This document shows, piece after piece, positions 1 to 12,500 of a stretch of 64,000 nt of DNA (the first letter of the stretch is position 1; every line of letters starts with the position of its first letter). The notes under the pieces were generated by a model, which was not told the DNA's origin, ran no database searches, and saw only the letters and a list, made by a program, of their open reading frames with translations. The DNA is from Agapetus fuscipes (lineage: Eukaryota; Arthropoda; Insecta; Trichoptera; Glossosomatidae). The position numbers and the translations under genes were made by a program. The stretch covers positions 9,610,001 through 9,674,000 of the forward strand of contig OX637345.1 of assembly GCA_951799405.1 (NCBI GenBank). The letters are read 5' to 3'.

Positions 1-97
1 TCTCAAAGCAACAAAAATAACATTATACAAAGAATGTATGCATTTGTAAAAATTCTATCCATGCTCACTTAATGACATCCACCAAGGGTGCTATTGT

Positions 98-395
98 CAT
101 AATAATATTAGGATGATTTATTTCGTGAGCGCTGTTTTTGTGTGTATCACACCTCAAGAGCCCTCTGCGAGCTTGGTCGTCGCTGTAGAAAGCGTCAATT
201 CTCAAGGAAGACTCAGACTCAGGCTGGATGGACCTGTAGTGACCGGTCTTTGATAAAGGTTTATGAATTTTCAACCCAGCGAAGAACATATTTGAAAATA
301 TAAATCGTATATTTTTTGTGCTCCGTCGGAATTCAATCTCACAACCTTCCATTTACGAGTCAGAGGTGTTACCACTGGACTACGGACCGGTCATG
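98..395 (-). repeat. tRNA-derived SINE, family B, near full length
   Basis: Read on the minus strand, it starts GACCGGTCCGTAGTCCAGTGG (tRNA-like A box TAGTCCAGTGG) with a decayed B box. The shared body includes ATTTTCAAATATG, CTTCGCTGGG, TCCATCCAGCCT and AGAGGGCTCTTGAGGTGTGAT, and the 3' end is AATCATCCTAATATTATTAT. The SINE head abuts the minisatellite. Confidence 0.8.
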
Positions 396-1600
396 ATGGA
401 GAGACTTACTGGCTAGGAGATGGTGGGCGGTGCTGCGTTGGGATCATTGCAAGTAGAGTCATCTGCTGTAAGGAGATGATGGAGAGACTTATGATGGCCA
501 GGAGATGGTGGGCGGTGCTGCGTTGGGGTCACTGCAGGTGGAGCCTCTGCTGTAAGGAGATGATGGAGAGACTTACGATGGCCAGGAGATTACGGGTGGG
601 CGGTGCTGCGTTGGGGTCACTGCAGGTGGAGCATCTGCTGTAAGGAGATGATGGAGAGACTTACGATAGCCAGGAGATGGTGGGCGGTGCTGCGTTGAGG
701 TCTGCGTTGCGATGCTGCGTTGGCGTTGGGATCATTGCAAGTAGAGTCATCTGCTGTAAGGAGATGATGGAGAGACTTATGATGGCCAGGAGATGGTGGG
801 CGGTGCTGCGTTGGGGTCACTGCAGGTGGAGCCTCTGCTGTAAGGAGATGATGGAGAGACTTACGATGGCCAGGAGATGGTGGGCGGTGCTGCGTTGGGG
901 TCACTGCAGGTGGAGCATCTGCTGTAAGGAGATGATGGAGAGACTTACGATAGCCAGGAGATGGTGGGCGGTGCTGCGTTGAGGTCACTGCAGGTGGAGC
1001 CTCTGCTGTAAGGAGATGATGGAGAGACTTACGATGGCCAGATGGTGGGCGGTGCTGCGTTGGGGTCACTGCAGGTGGAGCCTCTGCTGTAAGGAGATGA
1101 TGGAGAGACTTACGATGGCCAGGAGATGGTGGGCGGTGCTGCGTTGGGGTCACTGCAGGTGGAGTCATCTGCTGTAAGGAGATGATGGAGAGACTTACGA
1201 TGGCCAGGAGATGGTGGGCGGTGCTGCGTTTGGGTCACTGCAGGTGGAGTCATCTGCTGTAAGGAGATGATGGAGAGACTTACGATGGCCAGGAGATGGT
1301 GGGCGGTGCTGCGTTGGGGTCACTGCAGGTGGAGTCATCTGCTGTAAGGAGATGATGGAGAGACTTACGATGGCCAGGAGATGGTGGGCGGTGCTGCGTT
1401 GGGGTCACTGCAGGTGGAGTCATCTGCTGTAAGGAGATGATGGAGAGACTTACGATGGCCAGGAGATGGTGGGCGGTGCTGCGTTGGGGTCACTGCAGGT
1501 GGAGTCATCTGCTGTAAGGAGATGATGGAGAGACTTACGATGGCCAGGAGATGGTGGGCGATGCTGCGTTGGGGTCACTGCAGGTGGAGTCATCTGCTGT
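392..1600 (+). repeat. Minisatellite, ~84-85-bp unit, about 14 copies
   Basis: Units contain GATGATGGAGAGACTTACGA, GGAGATGGTGGGCGGTGCTG and GGTCACTGCAGGTGGAG. Spacing between successive TAAGG starts at 1261, 1346 and 1431 is exactly 85 bp. Units with AGCCTCTG in place of AGTCATCTG are 84 bp, keeping long open frames by chance. Copies are nearly identical, so the array is young. It lies in the ATG2 intron after exon 13. Confidence 0.95.
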
Positions 1601-3354
1601 GGCGCGCCCAATGTGGATCTCAGTGTCCGTCTCACAGTCCTGGAGACACATGGAATAGATGATTATACACATATTTATTGGTCATTATTTGTACAAGAGA
1701 TAAACGTGTGAATCACACATAAAGATACTTTTGTGAGGTTAGTTATCACTATAGAAAGTACCAATCGTTGACATTATGATATCCATGGACTAGAAATTAT
1801 TTTAACGAAAAAAGACATTATATATCTGTTACAACCATGGATTTATAAGGACTGGATGGGCTGAGAAAGCAATCCTTTGTGAATCAGAAATGCGCTACCC
1901 CACTCATCATACAAAAATCCAATTCAGTCTATCGGTAACCTTCCAACTATTAACAGGTGTGTTTCCAAACTGGAAAGAAAAATCGTAAAAATGCCAAGCC
2001 ACACATTTTCCAAATGCACAAACAATACGAGAAATTTTAATAAAAAATCTGGAGTAACTTTTCACTCGTAATTACCAGTGAATATTAATATTTAAGTAAA
2101 TTCAATTGATATTTTATCAGCCGATACCTTTAGCCACAAAACAATAGCCCCGCTGTCAAACCGTCGGCCATTTTTAGTGATAGAGATGTGATGATGATGA
2201 AATAATAGTATCTGATACCGTCACGTGAGAACATTTTTTTTTTGTGAAATGTATGTATTTGATGTGGTCTGTATTTCAAAATAAAAAATTTCAATTTCTA
2301 CCCTACACTTTTTGTTTCATTTATCCTTTTATATTTCAAGGAAATTGGATTCAAAAGAATAATTTTTTACTTTGTCTTCTATAGATATTACTCCTAGCAT
2401 CATTGAAAAAACTTAAAATTAAAAAAATGTAATTGAAATAATTTTCACAAGTAATTATGTAACATTAAGTAAAATATTTACGTTTATGGAACAGAAGCAT
2501 TAAAAAGTATCAGATTTTTCAAAACCTTTGACAACACTAAATTATGTTGTCAAGGAAAATAACATCAATAATTCGTTTCTAAGCAACATTACCTGCTTAC
2601 ATAAATTAACGACGGAGTAGAGACACATAACGTGATAGAAAAAGACAACAACAAAAAACGTATGTTGTGCGAGCGAGACAAAACAAGGGACAATGTCTGG
2701 CGAAATTAGATTTCAGTGACTGTATGGATCACAGTGTTAAGAACTAAATCAAATAAATAGCCTCTCCATTTAATAGAACTCCATGGTTCCAACCTACTGA
2801 CGAAAATGGTCGTTAGTAAGAAAGAGAATTAAGAATTTCACAGTTGCGTTTCCATGCATACAAAAAAACTCAGGCGAATATAAAAATGTTTCTAGAAAGG
2901 TGGCAACATTACCACGTGTGTACTATGTCTGGACCAGTCCAAATATAGATGCATGCGGTATAAATCTTGTGATCGATAAAATTGATGAATTTTAAAGGTA
3001 AAAAGGCATTCTTTTAAGACATTTGGCATGTGTTATAATTGAATGTCAAAGCACAAAATAGAGAAATCAAGAAAACATCAAATTTAACATGTAAAAACGC
3101 ATTTTATATGACTACACAACTGCAACGTTTGACAGAACTGAGACAAATGTGGTAGATAGTATGTATCAATGCAGTAAGTTATTTTCTGCTCCTATATGTT
3201 ATTACTTAATGGTACCAATTCTCAAGCAAGAGAATTTTCAAGGTGGGTATAATATAAGGTGTGCACCCTAGTCAGTTTTGGTTGATTGCCGTCTGTCACT
3301 CTTTAGAAGGTGCTAGTGCAGTCTTGGACTTGAATAGACTTGTGGATGTCTCAC
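1601..3354. other. AT-rich intronic DNA of ATG2
   Basis: No exon, RNA gene or long repeat is recognised. A short decayed SINE-B fragment is suggested near 1700-1780. Confidence 0.5.
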
Positions 3355-3535
3355 CGGGCAGTAGAGCAGATCCAGCTGCCGGCACTGTATCCTGTAGGAG
3401 TGCTCCGGCTGCTGGGGCAGGCTGTGCAGGGAGACTTGCTGCAGGAGGACCAGCAGCAGGTCTGGGCGCACTCCTCGCTGCCACCACGCCAGGCGACTCA
3501 TGTCGTGGGCGGGACGCAGGTCCGCTATAGGGAAT
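3355..3535 (-). CDS. ATG2: ATG2 exon 13 (residues 758-818), last exon in window
   Basis: The acceptor is TCTTCCAG|ATTCCC and the donor CCG|GTGAGA, phase 0. It encodes RFPIADLRPAHDMSRLAWWQ, the best-conserved block of this half of ATG2, then VRPDLLLVLLQQVSLHSL and QCRQLDLLYCP. No further exon was found between 3354 and position 1. Confidence 0.95.
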
Positions 3536-6500
3536 CTGGAAGACACAAACATAATGACCGGTCTGTAGTCGAGTGGTAACGCTTCAGATTCGTAAATGGA
3601 AGGTTGTGGGTTCGCATCCCGGTGGAATACAAAAAAATACCATTTATATTTTCAAATATGCTCTACTTCTTCTTTCTCTTGTTTCAATCCTGGGATTGGC
3701 TTGCAGCAATTTCTTTCACTCTTCTCCTCCATTCTTCCCTGTCTTGTGCGGCTCTTTTAAGGTCTGCATATGATGAGCAGCGCACGTCCGTCAACAGGCC
3801 CTCCAGGTATTCTTGGCGTGGGCGTCCCCTAGAGTTGGTCCCCTTGGTCATCCGCTCCATTGCTCTACACAGGGTTGAAAAATTCATATACGTTTACCAA
3901 AGACCGGTCACCAAAGGTCTATCCAGCCTTATAGCAACTGGGTCTTGCTTGAGAATTGGTGCTTTCTACAGCGACGACCAAGCTTGCAGAGGGCTCTTGA
4001 GATGTGATTCACACAAAAACAGCGCTCACCAAATCAATCATCCTAATTTTATTATTTTTATAATACAGAGGTTGACAAATAGGTTGGTAGGAGGCTGACC
4101 CCCCATGTTGTAAAAATTCAGTTCACTTTTGCTAATGCTACCCCGGTTTCAAGGAAAGCCGGCAGAAGTTGCAAAGTTTATGTTCATGTGAAGCTTAGTT
4201 TATTTTGTATGTATACACGCAGCATGTGTCAGCGCGAATATATGGCAACTTAGGAGAGATTTGATCACTTGTGGTTGTTAAATTTTCAGCACTATGGCCA
4301 AGTGAATCAAGATGGTAATCTCAACTAGGGTGTATGAAATAAAGCAACGCAGGTTTGATTCCTGTCAGCCCCTTGACTATAACTTTGACCCTGATTTCAT
4401 TGGTTTATTAAGAATTAAAATTCATTGAAATAAATGAATTAATACCTGTTTCTCGCCAGGTAAAAATTTATTGGTGGATTGCATTCGTCTTTGCGTTTTT
4501 TTTAAATATTGTAAATAAATAATGCAGTAACGGTGTTATTCTTAGACATTTTCGTCGCCCGTTGAGCGCACGTTTTGCTTAATTTTGATTCTTGAACATT
4601 TCTGAAGTACTTAGGCTCGTGTCCTGAGCTCAACGCCCGCCCAATTCTAACCTCCAAATGTATGCGAACTTAGGCGGACACTAATCCGTGCCGGAGACAA
4701 TTTAAATGGCAGTCGATTTTGACAACTGTCGTATTTAATATGAAATTGTAAATATTTTCTTTATTACTGTTTTGTTTCGCGATTTGTTTTTGTCATTTTG
4801 GTCAAATTGACAGAATTCAGCACCTTTTTGCTAATCAATCGTTTTCTGGCGCACAAAACACAAAAAAATAAGAAGCAAAAGAAATCATTTGAAAGGTTGA
4901 ATCACGGCTCGCGGCTTATTTCTTAATATGACTCTACAAACACTTAATATGACTCTATTAAGCTCATCCATTATTACAGCAAGAGGGGGAGGGGGGGTCA
5001 TTAGATAATGAGTATAGGATGATTGTAAGGGGGGGGGGGGGAGCAGACACATTTATATACTTATATTTTTTTTCATTCATTTATAATTTTCATTTTTAAT
5101 ATTATGTTCCTTAACTTATAGGTTGGTATGCAGCTGACCACCCATGCTGTAGAAAATGGTTCACTTTGCCAATGTCACCCCTGTTTCAGGGATGGTCGGC
5201 AAGAGTTGCAGGGTGTATGTTCATTTGAGATTTGGGGTTTTATGCTGTAGGTTCACATGCAGCAGTCTTTACTTTCTCAATTTAAGGAATACAGACTCTC
5301 CTCACCTGAGTTTGACCTTGAGCTGTGGACATGTGACGCTGAGCTCCATGGCTTGCTGCGGACTTGTACTGGGTTCCGCTTCAGTGGCAGGCTGGGTGGA
5401 GCTGGTCTGGCAGAGGGGCAGGGGGTTCAGCACGGCGCACAGCCGGTCCACCAGCGAGATGTCCACCTCCATGGTGCAAGGCTCCATCACCACGCTGACA
5501 ACATTGTCAATGATTAATGACGCCATTTAAAGTTACTTTTGCTCAATCATATGGGCAAGAGATTTTGAAGGATGCACTGTCAAAGGAGATAGTGAAAAAA
5601 ATATATACATCAGGGTGAGGAATGATTTTGTAAGAGAAGAATGTGGTGCAAGATAAAGTGTGAAAGTGAAGATTAAAAGAAGTTTGTTTAGATGGTTTGG
5701 ATATATGGAAAGGATGAATGATGAAAGACTGACGAAGAAAGTATACGTTGCAAGAATAGATGGATGTCGCGGTAGAGGAAGACCTAGAAAAGTATGGATG
5801 GACCAAATTCCTGAAATAGAAAATAAATGGGATATCCAGAGTCATAATAAAAGGAGAGCTTGTATGAAAAAGGTTATGACTGGATAAAATAAAAGAAGTA
5901 TGTGAGGACCTAAAAAAATGGCGGCTGATCTGTAATGTAGGCGGCTAAGGCAAAGATTCAATTTTCATTTTTATAGATGTTTTGTAGATTTTTTAGTGTT
6001 TGTTTATTTTTTATAACTGGATGTAATTCATTGCTTGCATTCCTTAACTTATAGGTTGGTATGAGGCTGACCACCCATTCTGTAAAAATATGGTTCACTT
6101 TGCCAATGTCACTCCTGTTTCAGGGAAGGTCGGCAAGAGTTGCAGGGCTTATGTTCATTTGAGATTGGGTTTTTCCGCATCCGTAGATCCGCATGCGAAA
6201 TGTGTTAGCGCAAACTTATATGTGTCTGCTTGTGGGAATGCATTTAATATGAATCTCAAAAGATATCTTTGCAATTTAGATATCATTATACCTGTTGATT
6301 GATTCAATATGAAACAAGACAAACCTGATTTCAGTCTTTGGCTGCGTGTACTTCCTCTCCGCAGTCGTCTTGCCGGCCTTCTGCGTGTGCTTGAAGGTGA
6401 CCTTCACATCCGGAGTCTTGCCCAGGGGATTTAGCATAGGATCCTGGCCAGACTTCTCTGACTCTTTCTGGCTCTCTATAGATGGAAACAAAGCAAAGTA

Positions 6501-9500
6501 AATGAGTTTCATCATTTTTTCTTGTGGATCTTGAGTTGAGGATGCTCAGCAATCTTAACAATTGTGTACCCATGCAACACAAGCGATAAGATAAAAATGA
6601 AATCTGTATTAAATCAGGAAAAGATGAAAACAATGTAAATAATATCATAAAAAGGTTTTTCAATATTTTTAAAGAACTATTTACATCATCAAAAATCTAT
6701 TCAATTTTACAATAAATATAGACTAGCTCTTGATTCAAAAGGGAAAAAATAAAGTTAATAAAAATTGTTTTAGGGGACATTTCTTAGATATGATCTGTTT
6801 TAAACTTTTTTTAAGGAATCCTGTGCGGGAGACTCCATAGATTTCAGAGACTCTAGGGGTCTATGACGTTGTAGTGTGACAGAGGTGTTGGTGATTTGGC
6901 AGTTGATGTTTTGATCCTTTGTTGCACGTCTGTTAGCTGTGTAGTATCATGATGTGTGCTGCTTTGCGTAGCGCAACAAATTAGATAAGTAATCAATACA
7001 CATGTCTTATTTCTTCATTAATACCATACTTACACTAAGAACTTTTAGTTTAAGAATCATTTTTTTTAAATGACAAATTAGGTTTCTGTAATAATAATAA
7101 TAATTTGACAATATTTTTAGAGTCGTTTTGTGAGCTCACCGCAAGGGCACCAATTCTGTAGCAATCTTCAACAGAGCAGTTTTACGCACTGGGGTTTATC
7201 TTCTTCTCTAGACAATTAAAGGACGTAGGCGTGATGTTGTTTACCATTGTGGAACACCAGCAGGGGCACGCTGAGGTTGGTGAGGCACTCCCGCAGGTCC
7301 AGCCTGGCGGTGGTGAGCTGCCCCGAGATGCAGCTGCCATGGGCGCTGCTCTTCTCCCTGCCCTCCAGCACCACGGGGGCCGCCAGTAACCTGCAATCAT
7401 CGCATCCCCATCAGAAGTGGGATAACTCAAATACTCTCAGTCTGTAGTAGACAGAGCGTGGCATACTGGTAGCGCTCTCTTTGACGGGTGTGCACATGTT
7501 CAGTACAACACAGCGCAGCACTATTTCGCGAAGTTAGACCGGGACGTTTAAAGCTGGGGATACACATGCCCGTAACTTGCACACTAGCATACCAGCTCCT
7601 ATATACGCATGACAGCTAATGTCATGTGTATACTCTAACTGGCATACCTGCAACTAACAAACAACGGCATACAAGTAGCTAACACAACATTTGATTTACT
7701 TGTATGCCAGTTGAGGGAGGGGACACAGGGGGTTACCAAACTGTCATATGTGAACAGACGCGACAGCTACAGGCATGCCAGTTGCTGAAATGGCTGGGAG
7801 CATTCTCAAATGGTTTCTGTAACCATAAGGATCTTCTTGACGCATTTCTTCAAGCAGACAACTACTTGCTCCAAAATCTTCCCTTCTACTAATCCAATCT
7901 CTTACCCAAAGTGGTCTTCTTTTTTTTTCTTTTAATCTCTCATTAATTTAGCAAAGCATTCTATTGCTAGTAACAACACGATTTTGTTCAATTCACTTTG
8001 ATTGTTATACATTTTTGGCGCGCAAGAATGGGTATGAATGACTCTTATGAACTGTCCTGTGTATACGTGCTGGTAATACTGGCATGCAAGTTGTGCCCTT
8101 GCATGCCAGTATTACTTGCAAATGTATCCGCAGTGTGCCAGCTACTCGCACATGCCACTAAACTTCATGCCAGCTGCTTTCCTGATTTACTTAATGTGTA
8201 TCCCCAGCTTAAGCGCCTTGAAAGTATGCCTCCTCTATGATGTAACCTTAAAACATAGGAATAGTAGACAATTTTGATGTGTTGCCTGATGTGGTTAAAG
8301 GAGACGGCCTCGTGGAAGGCCTTGTTTGCCTGCTCCATGTCCGGGCTGCCGTAGCCGTCCACATCAAACAAGCCCAGGCAGGAGAAGAAGCCGGAGTTAA
8401 ATACACAACTAGAACTTAGAGGATCAGCAGATAGAGCATGTTGATGTGTTGCCTGATGTGGTTGAAGGAGACGGCCTCGTGGAAGGCCTTGCTCGCCTGC
8501 TCCATGTCCTGGCTGCCGTAGCCTCCCACTGCAAACAGGCCCAGGCGGGAGAAGAAGGCGGAGGAGGCGGCCTGCATCTGCTGCACGCTGGACGCTGACA
8601 CTCCCCCGCACGCACTGCCAGACAGCGTCAGGATGTCCTGACCACACAAAACCATACATTCAGGTACATCAGTCTTATACAACCAAATTTTGGTTTTAAC
8701 TTTGAGATAAGATAATATCTAAGTTGCAAAGATATTTGATTTTTGACCAGGGGTCGGGGCAGAACAAACATTGCAAGCAATGGTCGAGCGGTTGGAGGAA
8801 TTAGAACGGCTCCTCCAGAACCATCTTCCCGAACACTACTGAACTTCCATTGCAAAGATATATTAACATTCAAAACTCATATCAAATGCATGCCCACAAA
8901 CAGACATGTGTAAGTTCGCACTTACAAATGCTGAATGTGTACTTACAAATTAAAATCCAAAACTCGAGTGACCATAAACCCTGCAACTTTTGCTGACCTT
9001 CCCTGAAACAGGTGTGACTATTGCGAGCCTTACACACAAAAATATATTGGCAGAAAATGACATATTTAAGAGTAATACAGGCAAGAGTCTGAATGATAGA
9101 GTCCGAAGTGACTGGGTTATGAATGAGTGTGGTATAAACAAGTAAAAAGGAGTAAAATGAGATAGTTCAGGCATCTAGAAAGAATGGACAATGAAAGACT
9201 GACAAAATAATTGTACAAAGGGAATGTCAAAGGTAAGCATGGACCGAGGAAAGAATAGACTGATCAATGACTGAAACATACAGAATGAGAAAAAGAGAAG
9301 ACCATGCCTGAGGATATTGGATACAAGTACAAGTACAGATTGAAAAAATACAAAGTTTCTCAAACGTAAAACCCACTAACCTCATGCAGCAGAACACAGG
9401 CAAAGGACGAGATGCGTATGTGGACTTGAGACACGTCGGCTGCAGGGTCTCCCTCTATTGGAGGAGCTGGAAGTAAAGTAAGCACAGAGGTAATCATCAA

Positions 9501-12500
9501 ATCTGCAACTATGTTATCCAGGCAATGTATTTCCTCGCACTGCACGATAACCATTCATACCCACATCCAACATTGTGATTATGATTAGATCTTTTATTTT
9601 AGATCTTGAGACAAAGAGTATTAAATGAGTAATAATAATAATAAAACCTAACTAAGCTGCACATACAGAACAACTTCTTACAACATTGTTCCCGAAGGTT
9701 GCAAGAAGCCTCTGCAAGCTTGGCCGTTGCTATAGATTGCCAATTCTCAAACAAGACCCAATTGCTGTAAAGCTGGATGGATCTTTGGTGAGGCAAATAA
9801 ATTTTTCAACCCAGCAAAGAGCAAAAAAAATTTTATACTAGACTACGAACTGGTCAATAGATGAGCTGACATAATAACTTGTTTTCTGGGCTGTGTAGCC
9901 GTATGGTTGGTTTTTATTCCGTACAGTTTCGCCCATAGGCTTCGATGGGCATTATCCACGGTTAGCCAGGTGCTTCGGTCTTCTCAGAGGTTCTGGAGTA
10001 CTTGAACCAACCAGCTCCGGCTACACAACCCGGAAAAAAATTATAATATCAACTACCGGCCGTAAAAGCTTTAATCTAAAATTAATAGATGAGCTATTTC
10101 CGAAGGATACATTGAATAGCACCAACTTCAGAGTGAAATGCTGCATTTAGAAAAATGAAACAAATTTCATGATTATATTATTACTTATTGTGATATTTTT
10201 TTATTGTCTGACATGCACTGACCTCTCCTCCTGCGGTTGGCCTGCAGACCGCCCAGACTACTGGCTGTGCTGGTGATGCTGCTGCTCATGGAGCCCGAGG
10301 AACAGAAGCTGTCTGACATGCCGCTGGGGGTGACGCCGGCGCTGCGACGTGAAGTCAGCGGGAGGAATTTCTCATCCTCTTCATCACTGTCATCTGTAAT
10401 TAAAATAATCTATGTATCGCCCTTTGTAATGCCATCGTTTTCTTCTTTATCGATGACCCTACAGCTCATATCGAGCCTTGGCCTCCTGGTCATGGTCATT
10501 AAACGGCGCCACAGGAAAGAAGTCCAAGCGCTGCATGGGCTTGGGCACTACATGTGAAGCTTAGCTGTGTGTTGCTTACCGATGTTGGCAGTGCTCCAGC
10601 CGTGCCTGCTGGAGAGGCTGTGGGGGGCGCGCCCCGCCCCCAGGCCCCCCATCAGCTGCGCCTCCACGCGCTCAAAGTCAAGGCGCTGCATGGGCTTGGA
10701 CTCCATGCCGGGGTGCGTGCGCAGGGGGACGTTGCTGGAACATGACAATGCACACTGTGAGAGGAACGTTTTTTTTTAAATAGATTTGTGAAGAGGAATG
10801 CAATTCACCTATCTTTTTTGCCTGCCAGATACAGGTATTAATATCATTAAATAATAATTCATTATTGTATATTTTAATGGTGTATTACTTAATAATTACC
10901 CAATGACATCTGTTGAACCAGGATCAAAGTTATGGTCAAATGACACAAGCAGGGATCGAACCAGCGTTATTCTATTCCAAATACACTAGAAAGATCAGGC
11001 ACTTAACTCCCTCGGCCAAAACACCGATATAACATACTAATACAAATAACCTCTTCTTTCTCTCATTCCAAAATCAAACTTTAGTGTAGCTTCTTCTTGT
11101 CACATTGTCTTCTCGATCGAATGTGGAGAATGGAACCTATTTATTCGTACAGGTAATAGGGCCAGCCCAACGCCCACTACCTACTTCAATTGAAGTAGAG
11201 TTATTGTTGGAAAAAGTATATAGAGCTTTAAAATACACCAGAAGTATAAACCTATCAGCAAGTAATTTTTGTCTTACACATGTGTGTTTGTGAGCATGCA
11301 TTTGATATGATCTTTGAATGTAAATACATCCTTGCAACTTAGATTATAGATAGTAGTAATGTAAAACATTCAAACCTGTTATCTTCAAGATGAGGCGATG
11401 CCAATCCATTAGCCAGTTCCAACAGCACATGCAGCTGGCGCGGACTGAGGAACAGCGTGAGGGACCCCAAGGTCAGCTGCAGGTCAACGTGGGGCCCCAG
11501 GGCCTCCTCCGACTGCTTCAGCTTCAGCCTCAACTCCTGCCGTCCTGCCATCTTGCCAAACAATATGGGATTCGACCCTCCCATCGCCTTAGAAAACTCT
11601 TCTCTGTCACTCTTCCCAACATCACCAATCAAATTATAATTCTCAGCAAGATTCACATCTTTGATGATCTTATTCAAATCGTTTTCCCAGTTTTCTTGTG
11701 GACTGTTTAACGAGCAAGATTCGTACAGACTAGAGTAGTTGGTCTCTTGATTTGGTGTGGCTTCTTCGTCTGATGTGTTACTTTTTGTTTTGTGCGTTGA
11801 TTCTAGGATTATGGACTTGGCAAAGGTTCTTGCTTTGGAGGGGAACTCGTCCGTGTGGAAGGTGATACCCTGGAAGGAGATGCGCTTGGTTGTGAAGGTG
11901 GAGACCACGTAGGTTTTGCTCTTCTCCGTGTCGCTGAGTTCGGTGGGAGGATCAGAGCCCGCTTCATCCAGATAGTCAATGCTGAAAAAAGAAGAAAAAT
12001 TCTGTAAGATACTGTTACGATTTTACTGGAGTTCTCATTTAATTACACTGCAATTATTGATTTTAACAGAATTTATTTTACACGGTTTGGTTCACAATTT
12101 ACAACAATTGATAATCTTTGCTTATTGGTCTTCACGGCAAAATGCTTGGAGCGATCCCCTCCGCACCACTGAAGGCCGTATATATAGGTACAAAAGAGAC
12201 CATTATTGCATGTTCTAGATTATACTTGACAGCTGTTCCACTACTATGATGGATCATACTGGACTGTTCTACACACACTATTGTACCTGTACAGGCGCAC
12301 TTAGGTACTCCGAAATCATAGTTTGTAACACTACAACCACCATACTAGAGTCAGATTGTTCTACACACTATGTATGCATGTACAGACGCTCGTAGGTATT
12401 TCAAGTTCATAACAATACTTGAATAATAAACAGACAAAATTTGAAGTGCTAGACAAGCAAAGCTGGCTGCGTTTGATCAAGGAAACCAAACAAAGGGTTG

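Noticed and set aside
617..1168. 183-codon open frame on the minus strand rich in PPAVTPTQHRPPS repeats
   Set aside because: It is the translation of the minisatellite; 84 bp is a multiple of three, so repeat units keep the frame open by chance.
8165..8659. 164-codon minus-strand frame over ATG2 exon 9
   Set aside because: It reads exon 9 in the wrong frame, then the duplicated fragment in the right one; no splice logic supports it.
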